The notes: a model not told the origin generated them from the sequence alone. A stretch of 64,000 bases of DNA from Paraburkholderia fynbosensis (GCF_902859935.1 NZ_CADIKI010000009.1:248001-312000), one strand, 5' to 3'; positions 7,703 through 16,679 are shown, numbered from the stretch's first letter. A program made the numbers and translations.

Positions 7703-9295
7703 TCAAACCGCTGCTTCGGCTTCCGTCTCGCTGACCGCTTCGACTTCTTCGCTGTTGCGGATCAGGTGATCGAATGCGGACAGCGACGCCTTCGCGCCCT
7801 CGCCTACCGCGATCACGATCTGCTTGAACGGCACCGTGGTCACGTCGCCCGCGGCGAACACGCCCGGCACCGACGTCGCACCGCGTGCATCGACAACAAT
7901 CTCACCGTGCTTGGACAACTCGACCGTGCCCTTGAGCCACTCCGTGTTCGGCACGAGGCCGATCTGCACGAACACGCCTTCCAGTTCGACCGTCTTCACT
8001 TCGCCCGATTTCAGGTCCTTGTAGACCAGACCGTCGACCTTCTTGCCGTCGCCGGTGATTTCAGTCGTCTGTGCCTGCGTGACGATGGTCACGTTGGCGA
8101 GGCTGCGCAGCTTGCGTTGCAGCACTTCATCGGCACGCAGCGTCGCGCCGAATTCGAACAGCGTCAGTTCGCGCACGATGCCCGCGAGGTCGATTGCCGC
8201 TTCGACGCCCGAATTGCCGCCGCCGATCACCGCAACGCGCTTGCCCTTGAACAGCGGGCCATCGCAGTGCGGGCAGTACGCCACGCCGTGATTGCGATAT
8301 TCGCGCTCGCCCGGCACGTTGATTTCGCGCCAGCGCGCACCGGTCGCCAGAATGATGGTCCTGGCCTTCAGCACCGCGCCATTGGCCAGACGCACTTCGT
8401 TGATGCGCCCCGGAATCAGCGCTTCGGCGCGCTGCACATCCATGATGTCCACTTCATACGCTTTCACGTGCTGTTCGAGCGCCGTCGCGAACTTCGGTCC
8501 TTCGGTTTCCGTCACCGAGACGAAGTTTTCGATCGCGAGCGTGTCGAGCACCTGGCCGCCGAAGCGTTCCGCCACGACACCCGTCGCAATGCCCTTGCGC
8601 GCCGAGTAAATCGCCGCCGCCGCGCCCGCCGGGCCACCGCCGACGATCAGCGTGTCGAACACCGGCTTCTTTTCCAGTTCCTTCGCGGCGCGGGCACCGG
8701 CGTTGGTGTCGAGCTTCGCAAGGATTTCCTTCACGCCGCTACGGCCTTGGCCGAACACTTCACCGTTCATGAACATCGTCGGTACCGCCATGATCTGGCG
8801 CGCTTCGACTTCGTTCTGGAACAACGCGCCGTCGATCGCGACGTGGCGAATGCGCGGGTTGATCAGCGCCATCACGTTCAGCGCCTGGACGACTTCCGGG
8901 CAGTTCTGGCACGACAGCGAGAAATACGTTTCGAATTGATAGTCGCCGTCGAGGTTGCGGATCTGTTCGATCACCGCGTCGTCGAGTTTGACCGGATGGC
9001 CGCCGACCTGCAGCAGTGCAAGGACGAGCGACGTGAATTCATGCCCCATCGGAATACCGGCGAAACGGATACCCGTTTCCTTGCCCGGTTCGCCTATCGA
9101 AAACGACGGCTTGCGTTCGCTGTCGCCGCGGCGCTCGACCACGCTCACGCGCTCCGACAACGTCGCGATATCGTTCAGCAATGCCAGCAGCTCTTGCGAT
9201 TTTGCGCTGTCGTCCAGAGAGGCGACGATCTCGATAGGCCTGCTAACCTTTTCGAGGTACGTTTTCAACTGAGTCTTGAGATTGGCATCAAGCAT
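7703..9295 (-). CDS. ahpF: Alkyl hydroperoxide reductase subunit F
   Basis: This flavoprotein passes electrons from NADH to AhpC. The 530-residue protein starts MLDANLKTQLKTYLEKV at 9295; the longer frame to 9538 lacks family similarity. The N-terminal tandem thioredoxin-fold domain carries the disulfide centre C129-x2-C132 (SCQNCPEV). The FAD site is VGGGPAGAAAAIYSARKG near residue 218, the second redox centre is C341-x2-C344 (AYCPHCDGP), and the NADH site is VAVIGGGNSGVEAA. The C-terminus carries a short acidic tail. It lies 173 bp downstream of ahpC in the same direction, so the pair is probably transcribed together from the ahpC promoter. Confidence 0.97.
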   Translation of the reverse strand: MLDANLKTQLKTYLEKVSRPIEIVASLDDSAKSQELLALLNDIATLSERVSVVERRGDSERKPSFSIGEPGKETGIRFAGIPMGHEFTSLVLALLQVGGHPVKLDDAVIEQIRNLDGDYQFETYFSLSCQNCPEVVQALNVMALINPRIRHVAIDGALFQNEVEARQIMAVPTMFMNGEVFGQGRSGVKEILAKLDTNAGARAAKELEKKPVFDTLIVGGGPAGAAAAIYSARKGIATGVVAERFGGQVLDTLAIENFVSVTETEGPKFATALEQHVKAYEVDIMDVQRAEALIPGRINEVRLANGAVLKARTIILATGARWREINVPGEREYRNHGVAYCPHCDGPLFKGKRVAVIGGGNSGVEAAIDLAGIVRELTLFEFGATLRADEVLQRKLRSLANVTIVTQAQTTEITGDGKKVDGLVYKDLKSGEVKTVELEGVFVQIGLVPNTEWLKGTVELSKHGEIVVDARGATSVPGVFAAGDVTTVPFKQIVIAVGEGAKASLSAFDHLIRNSEEVEAVSETEAEAAV

Positions 9296-9468
9296 GGCGA
9301 TTCGATTCCGTGACGAGGGGTGTTGGTGTCCCGGCGCCGCACGCCGTCCGGATAGGACCGGTGCGGACCGGGGACGCGCGAGCCGCTGTATGAAAACGGC
9401 CCGCACGGTACTGCTGAACTGCTGCCTGGGCGCCGCGAGGCGCCGACTGCGAAAGTCTTGCGACCTTC

Positions 9469-10032
9469 TTAGATCTTGCCGATCAGGTCGAGCGACGGGG
9501 TCAGCGTGTCTGCGCCCGGCGTCCACTTGGCGGGGCAAACTTCGCCCGGGTGAGCCGCGATGTATTGCGCAGCCTGCACCTTGCGCAGCAGTTCGCCTGC
9601 GTCACGGCCGATACCGTTGTCGTGGATTTCGCACAGCTTGATCTCGCCTTCCGGGTTGACCACGAACGTACCGCGCAGTGCCAGACCTTCTTCTTCGATC
9701 AGCACGTCGAAGTTGCGCGAGATAGCCAGGGTCGGGTCAGCGAGCATCGGGTACTTGATCTTCTGGATCGTGTCCGACGTGTCGTGCCATGCCTTGTGCG
9801 TGAAGTGCGTATCGGTCGACACGCTGTAGATTTCGACGCCGAGCTTCTGGAATTCGGCGTAGCGATCGGCCAGGTCGCCCAGTTCGGTGGGGCAAACAAA
9901 CGTGAAGTCGGCCGGGTAGAAAACGAAAACCGACCACTTGCCCTTCAGGCTTTCTTCAGTGACGGTCTTGAACTCGCCGTTGTGATAAGCCTGAGCCTTG
10001 AACGGTTTGACTTGACTGTTGATGATCGGCAT
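9469..10032 (-). CDS. ahpC: Alkyl hydroperoxide reductase subunit C (typical 2-Cys peroxiredoxin)
   Basis: The 187-residue peroxiredoxin reduces hydrogen peroxide and organic peroxides. The peroxidatic cysteine is C47 in FTFVCPTELGD and the resolving cysteine is C166 in GEVCPAKW, the same layout as the enterobacterial enzyme. The start at 10032 has a GAGGA ribosome site about 10 nt upstream. AhpF, its reductase, is directly downstream. An OxyR-type site and a weak promoter lie in the 131 bp upstream, so peroxide induction is likely. Confidence 0.98.
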   Translation of the reverse strand: MPIINSQVKPFKAQAYHNGEFKTVTEESLKGKWSVFVFYPADFTFVCPTELGDLADRYAEFQKLGVEIYSVSTDTHFTHKAWHDTSDTIQKIKYPMLADPTLAISRNFDVLIEEEGLALRGTFVVNPEGEIKLCEIHDNGIGRDAGELLRKVQAAQYIAAHPGEVCPAKWTPGADTLTPSLDLIGKI

Positions 10033-10088
10033 TTGCTGAGTCCTCTTTCTGAGTGGTTGGAAAGTGGAGTCAGTATGTCAGACGACGT

Positions 10089-10159
10089 TTAATAGGTAAA
10101 GCGGATTGTTTTAATGATGTTGATAGTCTGACGCTATTTATTTTTCTACCACCGACTAT
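10089..10159 (-). promoter_or_regulatory. OxyR-type binding site and ahpC promoter
   Basis: Read on the minus strand from 10159, ATAG, 7 nt, TAGA, 7 nt, ATAG, 7 nt, CTAT spans 10159-10123. Three of the four OxyR tetranucleotides (ATAG-N7-CTAT-N7-ATAG-N7-CTAT) are exact and correctly spaced; the second is degenerate. The site ends just before a poor -35, and a -10-like TATTAA lies at 10094-10089. That arrangement suits an activator-dependent promoter. Confidence 0.72.
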
Positions 10160-10163
10160 CGGG

Positions 10164-12233
10164 CTAATTTTTCAGTAGTCGCCAGAGGGTGGTGCGGCCG
10201 ATTCCGAGCGCCCGGCTTGCCGCGGCGCGATTGCCGGCGGACCGTTCGAGGGCGTTCAAAGCGTCCTCGCGAGTGGGCGTGAGGCGGGGCGAATGGTTTC
10301 CGACAGTGACATTGGGCGCAGCCAGAGTCGCATCGACCGTCGCCACCTGCTTCATCCTACCAAACTCGGGGAACACCGCCTGCCAATCCTGCAACGCGCC
10401 CGCGGTTGCATCGCCGGAATAGATTGCCGCACGCGCCAGCAGGTTCTCCAGCTCCCGCACATTGCCCGGCCATGCGTAGTGCTCGAAAAGCGGAGCGAGA
10501 AACGCCAGCACCTGCTCCTGCGCCGCCTCCGGCAAACCATACTGGAGCGCGCTGCGCCTCAACAAGTGCCGCGCCAGTGGCGCGATGTCGGCGCGCCGTT
10601 CGCGCAGCGGCGGCAATTCTATCTGAAGCAGGTTGAGGCGAAAATACAAATCCGCCCGAAACAGGCCCTGCTCGACCAACGCGTGCAGGTTACGGTGGGT
10701 CGCGGCAATGACCCGCACGTCTACCGGCGTGGCGCGGCCTGAGCCGAGCTTCATCACCTCGCGCTCCTGCAGCACGCGCAGCAGCCTGCTCTGCAGCGCG
10801 GCCGGCATTTCGCCGATCTCGTCGAGGAAGATCGTGCCGGTATGGGCGATTTCGAACAGCCCCGGCTTGCCGCCGCGGCGCGCGCCGGTGAACGCGCCCT
10901 CCTCGTGGCCGAACAGTTCGCTCTCTATCAGCCCGTCGGGCAGCGCTGCGCAATTGAACGCGACGAACGGATTGCCGCGCCGCCGGCTGGCATTGTGGAT
11001 GCCTTGGGCGACCAGTTCCTTGCCGGTGCCGCTTGCGCCCGTGAGCAGTACAGTCGCGTCGTGCGCCGCGCCGGCGCGGGCGAGCCGGCGCACCCGCTCG
11101 AGCGCCGGCGAGCCGCCGATCAGATCGTCCAGCTGATGCCGCGCCACCAGATGGCTCGGCCGCTGGCTGGTGCGCAGCGATCGATCGATCCGCTGTGCGA
11201 CCAGCGCGTCCTGCACCGTCACCACGGAGCCGGAGCGCACGCCGTGCTCGACGATCGGCACGCAGTTGACGATCAGCGCGCGGCCGCCGATCTGCTCGAT
11301 ACGTTCTTCGATCGGCCGGTCGTGCACGAGCGTTTCGCGCAGCAGCGGCCCGACGGCGCGGGTTATCTGCGCGGGAAGGTCGTGGACATGGGCGCCTCGG
11401 AGGACGTCTTCGCCGCGGAAACCTCTTGCGTTAGTCGGCGCGCCTCCCCGCGAAACTTGCTTCAAGGCGTCCCCCAAGGAGACGTCCTTCGTCGCACCAA
11501 GGCCGAGCAGTTCGAGCATCGCCGGGTTGACGGCTTCGAGCTGGCCGGCTTCGTCGAAGGCGGCCACGCCGTCGCGCAGATGCGCGACGATCGTGTTCAG
11601 CCGCACGCGCTTCGACTCCTTCTGACGGCTCACGCGAGCCAGCTCGACGGAGCGCTCGAACGCCTCTTCGACCGCGCCGAGCGAGTACAGGAAAACGCTC
11701 TCCATCCCGGCCTGCTGCGCCAGATCGCATGCCATGCCGGGGCCGATGATCACGCTGCAACCTTCAGCGGCTAGAGTGTCGACGGCGAACCGCACTTCAT
11801 CGACCGAGCGGTACGCTCGCTGTTTCAGGCCGACGTTCAGCCACGGGCTCAGGTCGGCGAGTTCGTGTGAGATCGTTTCATGCAGCACGAGCCCGATCCG
11901 CGCGCCAGGCCACGTGGTGGCGGCGCGGGTGATCGCGCTGAGCACGTCGAAACCATTCACCTTGACCATCACGACCGGCACGCTCAGGTGTTCGCGCAGA
12001 TACGCGCCGTTCGATCCGGCGGCCAGCACGACGTCGACCGAGCCGGCTTCCACGTACGCCTGCAACGCGGTGACCGCCTCTTCGTAGCCTTCGCGAACCG
12101 GGAAGAATCGCGCGCGTTCGGCGTAGCGCGGCACGACTGCCTCGCAAAGCGACTGCAGCCGGCTGATACTGACGAGAGCGACGCCCGGGCGGGCGGGATT
12201 CGCATTCGCGAGGGATGAGGTGAAAGTGGACAC
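10164..12233 (-). CDS. prpR: Sigma-54-dependent activator, PrpR family
   Basis: The 689-residue protein starts at GTG 12233, which has AGGAG 7 nt upstream; the frame to 12335 has no such site. Residues 1-185 form a PrpR-type sensory domain (LVSISRLQSL, VVLAAGSNGAYLRE, SVIIGPGMACDLA), followed by a PAS-like segment near 210-340. The AAA+ domain has Walker A GASGTGKE at 399-406, the sigma-54 contact loop GAFTGA at 446-451 and Walker B TIFLDEIGEMP. A Fis-type HTH (NRAAASRALGIGRTTLWRLL) ends the protein. It is divergent from an isocitrate-lyase-family gene carrying a sigma-54 promoter. PrpR proteins sense 2-methylcitrate, but no prpC or acnD lies nearby, so the ligand may differ. Confidence 0.88.
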   Translation of the reverse strand: MSTFTSSLANANPARPGVALVSISRLQSLCEAVVPRYAERARFFPVREGYEEAVTALQAYVEAGSVDVVLAAGSNGAYLREHLSVPVVMVKVNGFDVLSAITRAATTWPGARIGLVLHETISHELADLSPWLNVGLKQRAYRSVDEVRFAVDTLAAEGCSVIIGPGMACDLAQQAGMESVFLYSLGAVEEAFERSVELARVSRQKESKRVRLNTIVAHLRDGVAAFDEAGQLEAVNPAMLELLGLGATKDVSLGDALKQVSRGGAPTNARGFRGEDVLRGAHVHDLPAQITRAVGPLLRETLVHDRPIEERIEQIGGRALIVNCVPIVEHGVRSGSVVTVQDALVAQRIDRSLRTSQRPSHLVARHQLDDLIGGSPALERVRRLARAGAAHDATVLLTGASGTGKELVAQGIHNASRRRGNPFVAFNCAALPDGLIESELFGHEEGAFTGARRGGKPGLFEIAHTGTIFLDEIGEMPAALQSRLLRVLQEREVMKLGSGRATPVDVRVIAATHRNLHALVEQGLFRADLYFRLNLLQIELPPLRERRADIAPLARHLLRRSALQYGLPEAAQEQVLAFLAPLFEHYAWPGNVRELENLLARAAIYSGDATAGALQDWQAVFPEFGRMKQVATVDATLAAPNVTVGNHSPRLTPTREDALNALERSAGNRAAASRALGIGRTTLWRLLKN

Positions 12234-12268
12234 GGCGGCGCTCCTGCTCGGCAGACGGATACTGGCCT

Positions 12269-12296
12269 CCTGAAACGTTCCATGAAACGTTTCAGG
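12269..12296. promoter_or_regulatory. Inverted repeat, candidate PrpR operator or enhancer site
   Basis: CCTGAAACGTT (12269-12279), a 6-bp spacer and AACGTTTCAGG (12286-12296) form a perfect 11-bp inverted repeat, with the nested palindrome TGAAACGTTTCA at 12283-12294. It lies 36 bp upstream of the prpR-like start and about 90 bp upstream of the sigma-54 promoter, a sensible distance for an enhancer-binding activator that also autoregulates. Confidence 0.68.
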
Positions 12297-12387
12297 AAAC
12301 CGCCACCGTATTCTGCCACGAACAACCGAAACCACCGCCCCTGCGCAACTCGTTGATTAGTCAGGACAACCCGTATGCAGCCGCCGA

Positions 12388-12403
12388 TGGCACGCTTCCT
12401 GCA
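12388..12403 (+). promoter_or_regulatory. Sigma-54 (-24/-12) promoter
   Basis: TGGCACGCTTCCTGCA matches the TGGCACG-N4-TTGCA consensus with one change and has the required GG-N10-GC spacing (GG 12389-12390, GC 12401-12402). It lies 53 bp before the start of the lyase gene, with the divergent sigma-54 activator upstream. Confidence 0.85.
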
Positions 12404-12455
12404 GAATAGCGCCCACATCCCATCCCACCACCGCATTACTCCCGGAGACACTCAC

Positions 12456-13337
12456 ATGACCACTTCCGCCACCCGCCGCGCCGCCTTCCGTGCCAAAGTC
12501 AACCAGCGTCAGGGCCTGCTCGTGCCCGGCGCCTTCAACGCGATGAGCGCCCGCGTGATCGAGGACGCCGGCTTCGAAGCGCTCTACATCACGGGCGCGG
12601 GCGTCACCAATATGTCGCTCGGGCTGCCCGATCTGGGCTTCATCGGCCTTGCCGAGGTCGCCGAACACACGGCGCGGATTCGCGACGCGGTCGCGCTGCC
12701 ACTGATCGTCGACGCTGACACGGGCTTCGGCAACGCGCTGAACGTACGCCAGACCGTGCGCGTACTGGAGCGCAGCGGCGCCGACGTGATCCAGTTCGAA
12801 GACCAGGTGATGCCAAAGAAATGCGGCCACTTTTCGGGCAAGGAAGTGGTCGCGACGAGCGAGATGGTCGGCAAGATCCGCGCGGCCGTCGATGCTCGCG
12901 AAGACGGCAATCTGCAGATCATGGCGCGCACCGACTCGGCGGCGGTCCATGGCATCGAGGATGCGATCGAGCGCGGCCATCGCTTCATCGAAGCCGGCGC
13001 TGACATCCTCTTTATCGAAGCGACCGAATCGCTCGCCGACATCGAACGTCTGCCGGGGCTGTTCGACAAGCCGCAACTGATCAACATCGTGATCGGCGGC
13101 AAGACGCCGGTGCAATCGCGCGAGGCGCTCGCGACGCTCGGGTATGGCATCGTGCTGTATGCGAACGCGGCGCTGCAGGGGGCGGTGCTCGGCATGCAGC
13201 GCGCGCTCGGCAGCCTGAAGAGCAACGGCCGTCTCGATGAGGACGCGACGCTCGTCGCGCCGTTCAGCGAGCGCCAGCGGCTCGTCAACAAGCCGCTGTA
13301 CGACAAGCTCGATCGCGAGTACGCCGCGAAAGGCTGA
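12456..13337 (+). CDS. Isocitrate lyase/PEP mutase family protein (PrpB-like or oxaloacetate decarboxylase-like)
   Basis: The 293-residue TIM-barrel protein has family motifs ALYITGAGVTNMSLGLPD, DADTGFGNALNV (metal-binding aspartates), QFEDQVMPKKCGH (catalytic cysteine loop) and ARTDSAAVHG. The start at 12456 has GGAG 8 nt upstream. Family members cleave 2-methylisocitrate, cleave 2,3-dimethylmalate or decarboxylate oxaloacetate. The loop is PKKCGH rather than the KRCGH usual in PrpB, and no methylcitrate synthase or dehydratase is near, so I do not use prpB. The divergent PrpR-type activator and sigma-54 promoter imply induction by a carboxylic acid. Confidence 0.85.
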   Translation: MTTSATRRAAFRAKVNQRQGLLVPGAFNAMSARVIEDAGFEALYITGAGVTNMSLGLPDLGFIGLAEVAEHTARIRDAVALPLIVDADTGFGNALNVRQTVRVLERSGADVIQFEDQVMPKKCGHFSGKEVVATSEMVGKIRAAVDAREDGNLQIMARTDSAAVHGIEDAIERGHRFIEAGADILFIEATESLADIERLPGLFDKPQLINIVIGGKTPVQSREALATLGYGIVLYANAALQGAVLGMQRALGSLKSNGRLDEDATLVAPFSERQRLVNKPLYDKLDREYAAKG

Positions 13338-13770
13338 ACGGCCAGCGCCCGGGCGCTGCCCGGCGCCGCTGATCGGCAGACTGGTGGCGCCCGCACCGGT
13401 CTTGCGTGACACCGGCGCATGCACCCAGCGCCCGCTGATCGGCAGATCTGCAGACCGGCAACACCGCGCGCCGCACGCGCCGGTCGCTGCGCTCCGCAAC
13501 GGTATGGCGCCATTTATTGCGTTAGGATTCAGGGCTGGCGACGCGCGCGCGATCCATCAAGGCTTCACGCGCGCGCCCCGACCCTCGCTATCCGGCCGCT
13601 AGTCCGCCTCTTGCAGACGGATGGCCCGCGACGCCCGGACATCCCCCGCCGTCGGAAACACGCAATCGAAAGGTAGTCGCAACAACCATGAAGGCCATAC
13701 CCTCGCGCGCCATGCGCCAGCCCGCCCGCGGCATCGACGCCCGCCCACGCCTTGCCGCGAGGGCCGCGCA
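13338..13770. other. Intergenic region with a 15-bp direct repeat
   Basis: These 433 bp hold no supported gene. CCGCTGATCGGCAGA occurs at 13366-13380 and again at 13432-13446, spaced 66 bp apart. No terminator with a T-tract is seen after the lyase gene. The MFS gene's reading frame extends upstream to 13621 without family similarity. Confidence 0.5.
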
Positions 13771-15210
13771 ATGAGCGGCGCCAGCACTCGCAATGCGCAC
13801 GTCGGCTGGCTGCCCTACCTCGTTGCGGCCACCTTCTTCATGGAGTATCTCGACACCACGGTGATCGCCACCGCGCTGCCGCAGATGGCGCACTCGTTCG
13901 GCGTCGGTCCGAACAGCCTCAGTCTCGGCATGACGGCGTACATGCTCGCGCTGGCGATCTTCATTCCGGCGAGCGGCTGGGTCGCCGATCGCTGCGGCGC
14001 GCGCACGGTGTTCTTCAGCGCGATCGCCGTGTTCACGGGGGCCTCGGTGTTGTGCGGGCTGTCGCAGAACGTCGCTGAGTTCACCGCGGCGCGCGTATTG
14101 CAAGGCATGGGCGGCGCGATGATGGTGCCGGTGGGCCGCCTCATCGTGGTCCGCAGCACCGAGAAGAGCCGCATGATGCAGGCCATCTCCACCATCACAT
14201 GGCCGGCGATCGCCGCGCCGGTGGTCGGGCCGCCGGTGGGCGGCTTCATCACGACCTACGCGTCGTGGCGCTGGATCTTCCTGCTGAACGTGCCGTTCGG
14301 TCTGGCGGCGATGGCCGTCGCGCTCGCGCTGGTGCCCAACCTGCGCGGCGCCGAGCGCAAACCGCTCGACGTGGTCGGCCTGCTGCTGAGCGGCCTCACG
14401 CTGACGGCGGTTCTGTACGGCGCGGAGCTGGCGAGCCAGCCCGGCACCAATCCGTGGCTCGCCGGGGCGGTGGTACTCGGCGGCTTGCTGATGGGCGTGG
14501 TCGCGTTCCAGCATGCAAAGCGCCACCCCCACCCGCTGATCGACGTATCGACGCTGAAAATCCCGACCTTCTCCGTGACGGTGGTGACGGGCTCGTTCAC
14601 GCGTATCGGCATCGGCGCGGTGCCGTATCTGATGCCGCTGCTGTTCCAGGTGGGCTTCGGCTTGTCCGCGTTCAGATCCGGGCTCCTGCTGCTCGCGAGC
14701 GCGCTCGGCAACCTCGGCATGAAAGCGCTCACCACGCGGATCTTGCGGCGTTACGGTTTCCGCATGGTGTCGATCATCGACGTCACCGTGGCCGGCGTGT
14801 TCATCATCGCGTGCGGACTGTTGACGCCGGACGTGCCGCTCGCGCTGGTGCTGTTCGTCGTGTTCGTGTACGGCGTCGCGCGCTCGATGCAATTCTCGAC
14901 GCTCGCCACGCTGGCCTACGCCGACGTCGCGCAGCCGCAGATGAGCGCGGCGAGCACGCTATGGAGCGCGGCGGCGCAGATGACGATTGGTCTGGGCATC
15001 GCGTTCGGCGCGGTCTCGCTTCGGGTGGCGGCGCACTTGAGCGGCGAGACGAGCGGACACGTCTTCACGCTCGACGACTTCCGTCTAGCGTTTCTGTTTG
15101 CGGGTGTGCTGACGCTGGTGTCCGTGGTCGGTTATATGGGTTTGGCACGCAACGCCGGGCAGAGCATCGGCGGCGGCTCGCGCGGCAGCGAGGGGACGGC
15201 GAAAGGCTAA
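13771..15210 (+). CDS. MFS multidrug efflux transporter, DHA2 (EmrB/QacA) type
   Basis: The 479-residue protein has about 14 membrane segments and the DHA2 motifs: LDTTVIATALPQMAHSF in helix 1, GWVADRCGARTVF (motif A) and RVLQGMGGAMMVPVGRLIV. The motif C-like ITWPAIAAPVVGPPVGGF is typical of drug/proton antiporters. ATG 13771 is selected because it directly precedes the first helix and has GAGGG about 7 nt upstream. It is likely a proton-driven exporter in the inner membrane; the substrate cannot be read from sequence. No adjacent membrane-fusion (EmrA) gene is present. Confidence 0.9.
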   Translation: MSGASTRNAHVGWLPYLVAATFFMEYLDTTVIATALPQMAHSFGVGPNSLSLGMTAYMLALAIFIPASGWVADRCGARTVFFSAIAVFTGASVLCGLSQNVAEFTAARVLQGMGGAMMVPVGRLIVVRSTEKSRMMQAISTITWPAIAAPVVGPPVGGFITTYASWRWIFLLNVPFGLAAMAVALALVPNLRGAERKPLDVVGLLLSGLTLTAVLYGAELASQPGTNPWLAGAVVLGGLLMGVVAFQHAKRHPHPLIDVSTLKIPTFSVTVVTGSFTRIGIGAVPYLMPLLFQVGFGLSAFRSGLLLLASALGNLGMKALTTRILRRYGFRMVSIIDVTVAGVFIIACGLLTPDVPLALVLFVVFVYGVARSMQFSTLATLAYADVAQPQMSAASTLWSAAAQMTIGLGIAFGAVSLRVAAHLSGETSGHVFTLDDFRLAFLFAGVLTLVSVVGYMGLARNAGQSIGGGSRGSEGTAKG

Positions 15211-15279
15211 CGGCTTGGCTAACGGCGGGTTCGGGCCACTTTGTTTGACCTCTCGCGCAATCCCACAAGGAGACATCCG

Positions 15280-15717
15280 GTGCAAGCAGACGAACTGACG
15301 GTATCCAGCAACAAGGCCGAGCTCGACATCGAAATGGTCTATGCGTTCCTCTCGCAGGAAACAGCGTGGGCCGAGGGGATGCCGCGCGAGACGTTCGAGC
15401 GGGCCGTCGCGGGCTCGCTATGTTTCGGCGGCTATATCGACGGCAAGCAGGTCGCGTTCGCGCGCCTGATCACCGACGAAGCGACGTTCGCGTACCTGTG
15501 CGATGTGTTCGTCTTGCCCGCGTATCGCGGTAACGGCTATGCGTGCGCGTTGATGGCACACGTATTCGCGAGTCCGTCGCTGAAGGGTCTGCGAAGAATC
15601 GTGCTGGTAACGTCCGACGCGCATCATGTCTACGAGCCCCACGGCTTTACGCCGCTTGCGAATCCGGAGCGCTACATGGAGTTGCATAACCCGGATGTCT
15701 ACAAGACAAGCGCTTGA
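15280..15717 (+). CDS. GNAT family N-acetyltransferase
   Basis: The 145-residue protein has the GNAT core: strand FGGYIDGKQVAFARLITD, strand FAYLCDVFVLPAYRGNGYACALM (the RGNGYA acetyl-CoA loop) and the late helix DAHHVYEPHGFTPL. GTG 15280 is chosen because AAGGAG lies 7 nt upstream; TTG 15241 lies before that site. It follows the MFS gene by 69 bp in the same direction. The acetylated substrate is unknown. Confidence 0.87.
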   Translation: MQADELTVSSNKAELDIEMVYAFLSQETAWAEGMPRETFERAVAGSLCFGGYIDGKQVAFARLITDEATFAYLCDVFVLPAYRGNGYACALMAHVFASPSLKGLRRIVLVTSDAHHVYEPHGFTPLANPERYMELHNPDVYKTSA

Positions 15718-15919
15718 GACAAGCCGAGCGGGTCTGTAGGCGGCTTGAGCGGGCGCAGACAAGCACGCCTCGCCACCCCATCGCATTGCCGATGCGCAAA
15801 CGCAACGCCATTACACGCTCGCCTCACCTCGCGTATTCATCCCAGGATTACGCACACTGTCATGGGCGTGCCACGCCCGACGGTTACCTTGCTGCGACGA
15901 ACAGAAACCGTCACAGCCC

Positions 15920-16646
15920 ATGCACCCCATCGAGCGCAACAGCCACGATTGCGATTCCATCCTGAACGGCGGTCGTCTTGTTTAAGGCCGCCTCCGCGAG
16001 CGCGCTGCTCAATGCGTTCCTCTCGACGATGCAGATCACCCTCGGCATCACCGCGCATTCGGACGGTCTCTTCGCCGACGGCATCCACACACTGAGCGAC
16101 CTGGCCGCCGACGCCGTCGTGCTGCTGGTGCTGTATCTCAGCGCGAAACACCTCGGCGCCCGGGCGCGCCGCGCAGGTCACCCAGACCCTCACCACGCCG
16201 ACAGCAGCACCGAGCAGGCGCTGGCCTCGCTTTTCATCGCCGTGATCCTGATCTTCACCGCGGCGCAAATGCTCTGGGGCAGCGTCGCGCAGACCTCGAC
16301 ACTGAGCGGCAATGATGCAATGAATGTCGGCGCGCTCGCCGTCAGCTGTTTCGTGATGGTCGCCAAGGAAACGCTGTTCCGCTACCTGCGCGCGCAAGGC
16401 CGGCGCACCGGCTCGGCGCTTCTGCAGGCAAGCGCATGGCATGCTCGCGTCGACGCGGTGTCGGCGCTCGTCGCGACGCTGGGTCTTGCAGGCAGCCTGG
16501 CCGGTCTGCCGATGCTGGATCACATCGCCGGCGCGGCAATCGGCCTGATGATCCTGCGCATGGGTTACGCATCCGGCCGCGACGCGTTCAGGCAACTGCT
16601 CGCCGGCTCGAGCGGCAATGCGCCCACCCGTGAGGCGGCCGACTGA
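15920..16646 (+). CDS. Cation diffusion facilitator family transporter with an apparent N-terminal frameshift
   Basis: The body (15978-16646, about 222 codons from a TTG) has six membrane segments. It has paired HxxxD metal sites HTLSD (helix 2) and HARVD (helix 5), as in zinc-type CDF exporters, plus a histidine-rich loop (HPDPHHAD). It ends after helix 6, lacking the usual cytoplasmic domain. In its own frame a stop lies at 15963 and no good start exists. A different frame from ATG 15920 reads MHPIERNSHDCDSILNGGRLV and then stops at 15983 inside GTTTAAGG. Removing one T would fuse it into the body as LVKAASASALLNAF. This looks like a one-base insertion or sequencing error; start at TTG 15978 is the alternative. 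Confidence 0.75.
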
Positions 16647-16679
16647 ATTGATCGACCGAATTGGCCTGCTGATGCGGCG

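Noticed and set aside
7493..9313. Long open frame on the plus strand opposite ahpF
   Set aside because: It is a shadow of the high-GC codon pattern of ahpF on the other strand. Its Arg/His-rich translation has no domain.
12456..13337. Naming the lyase prpB
   Set aside because: No other methylcitrate-cycle gene is in view and the cysteine loop differs from typical PrpB, so the specific name is not supported.
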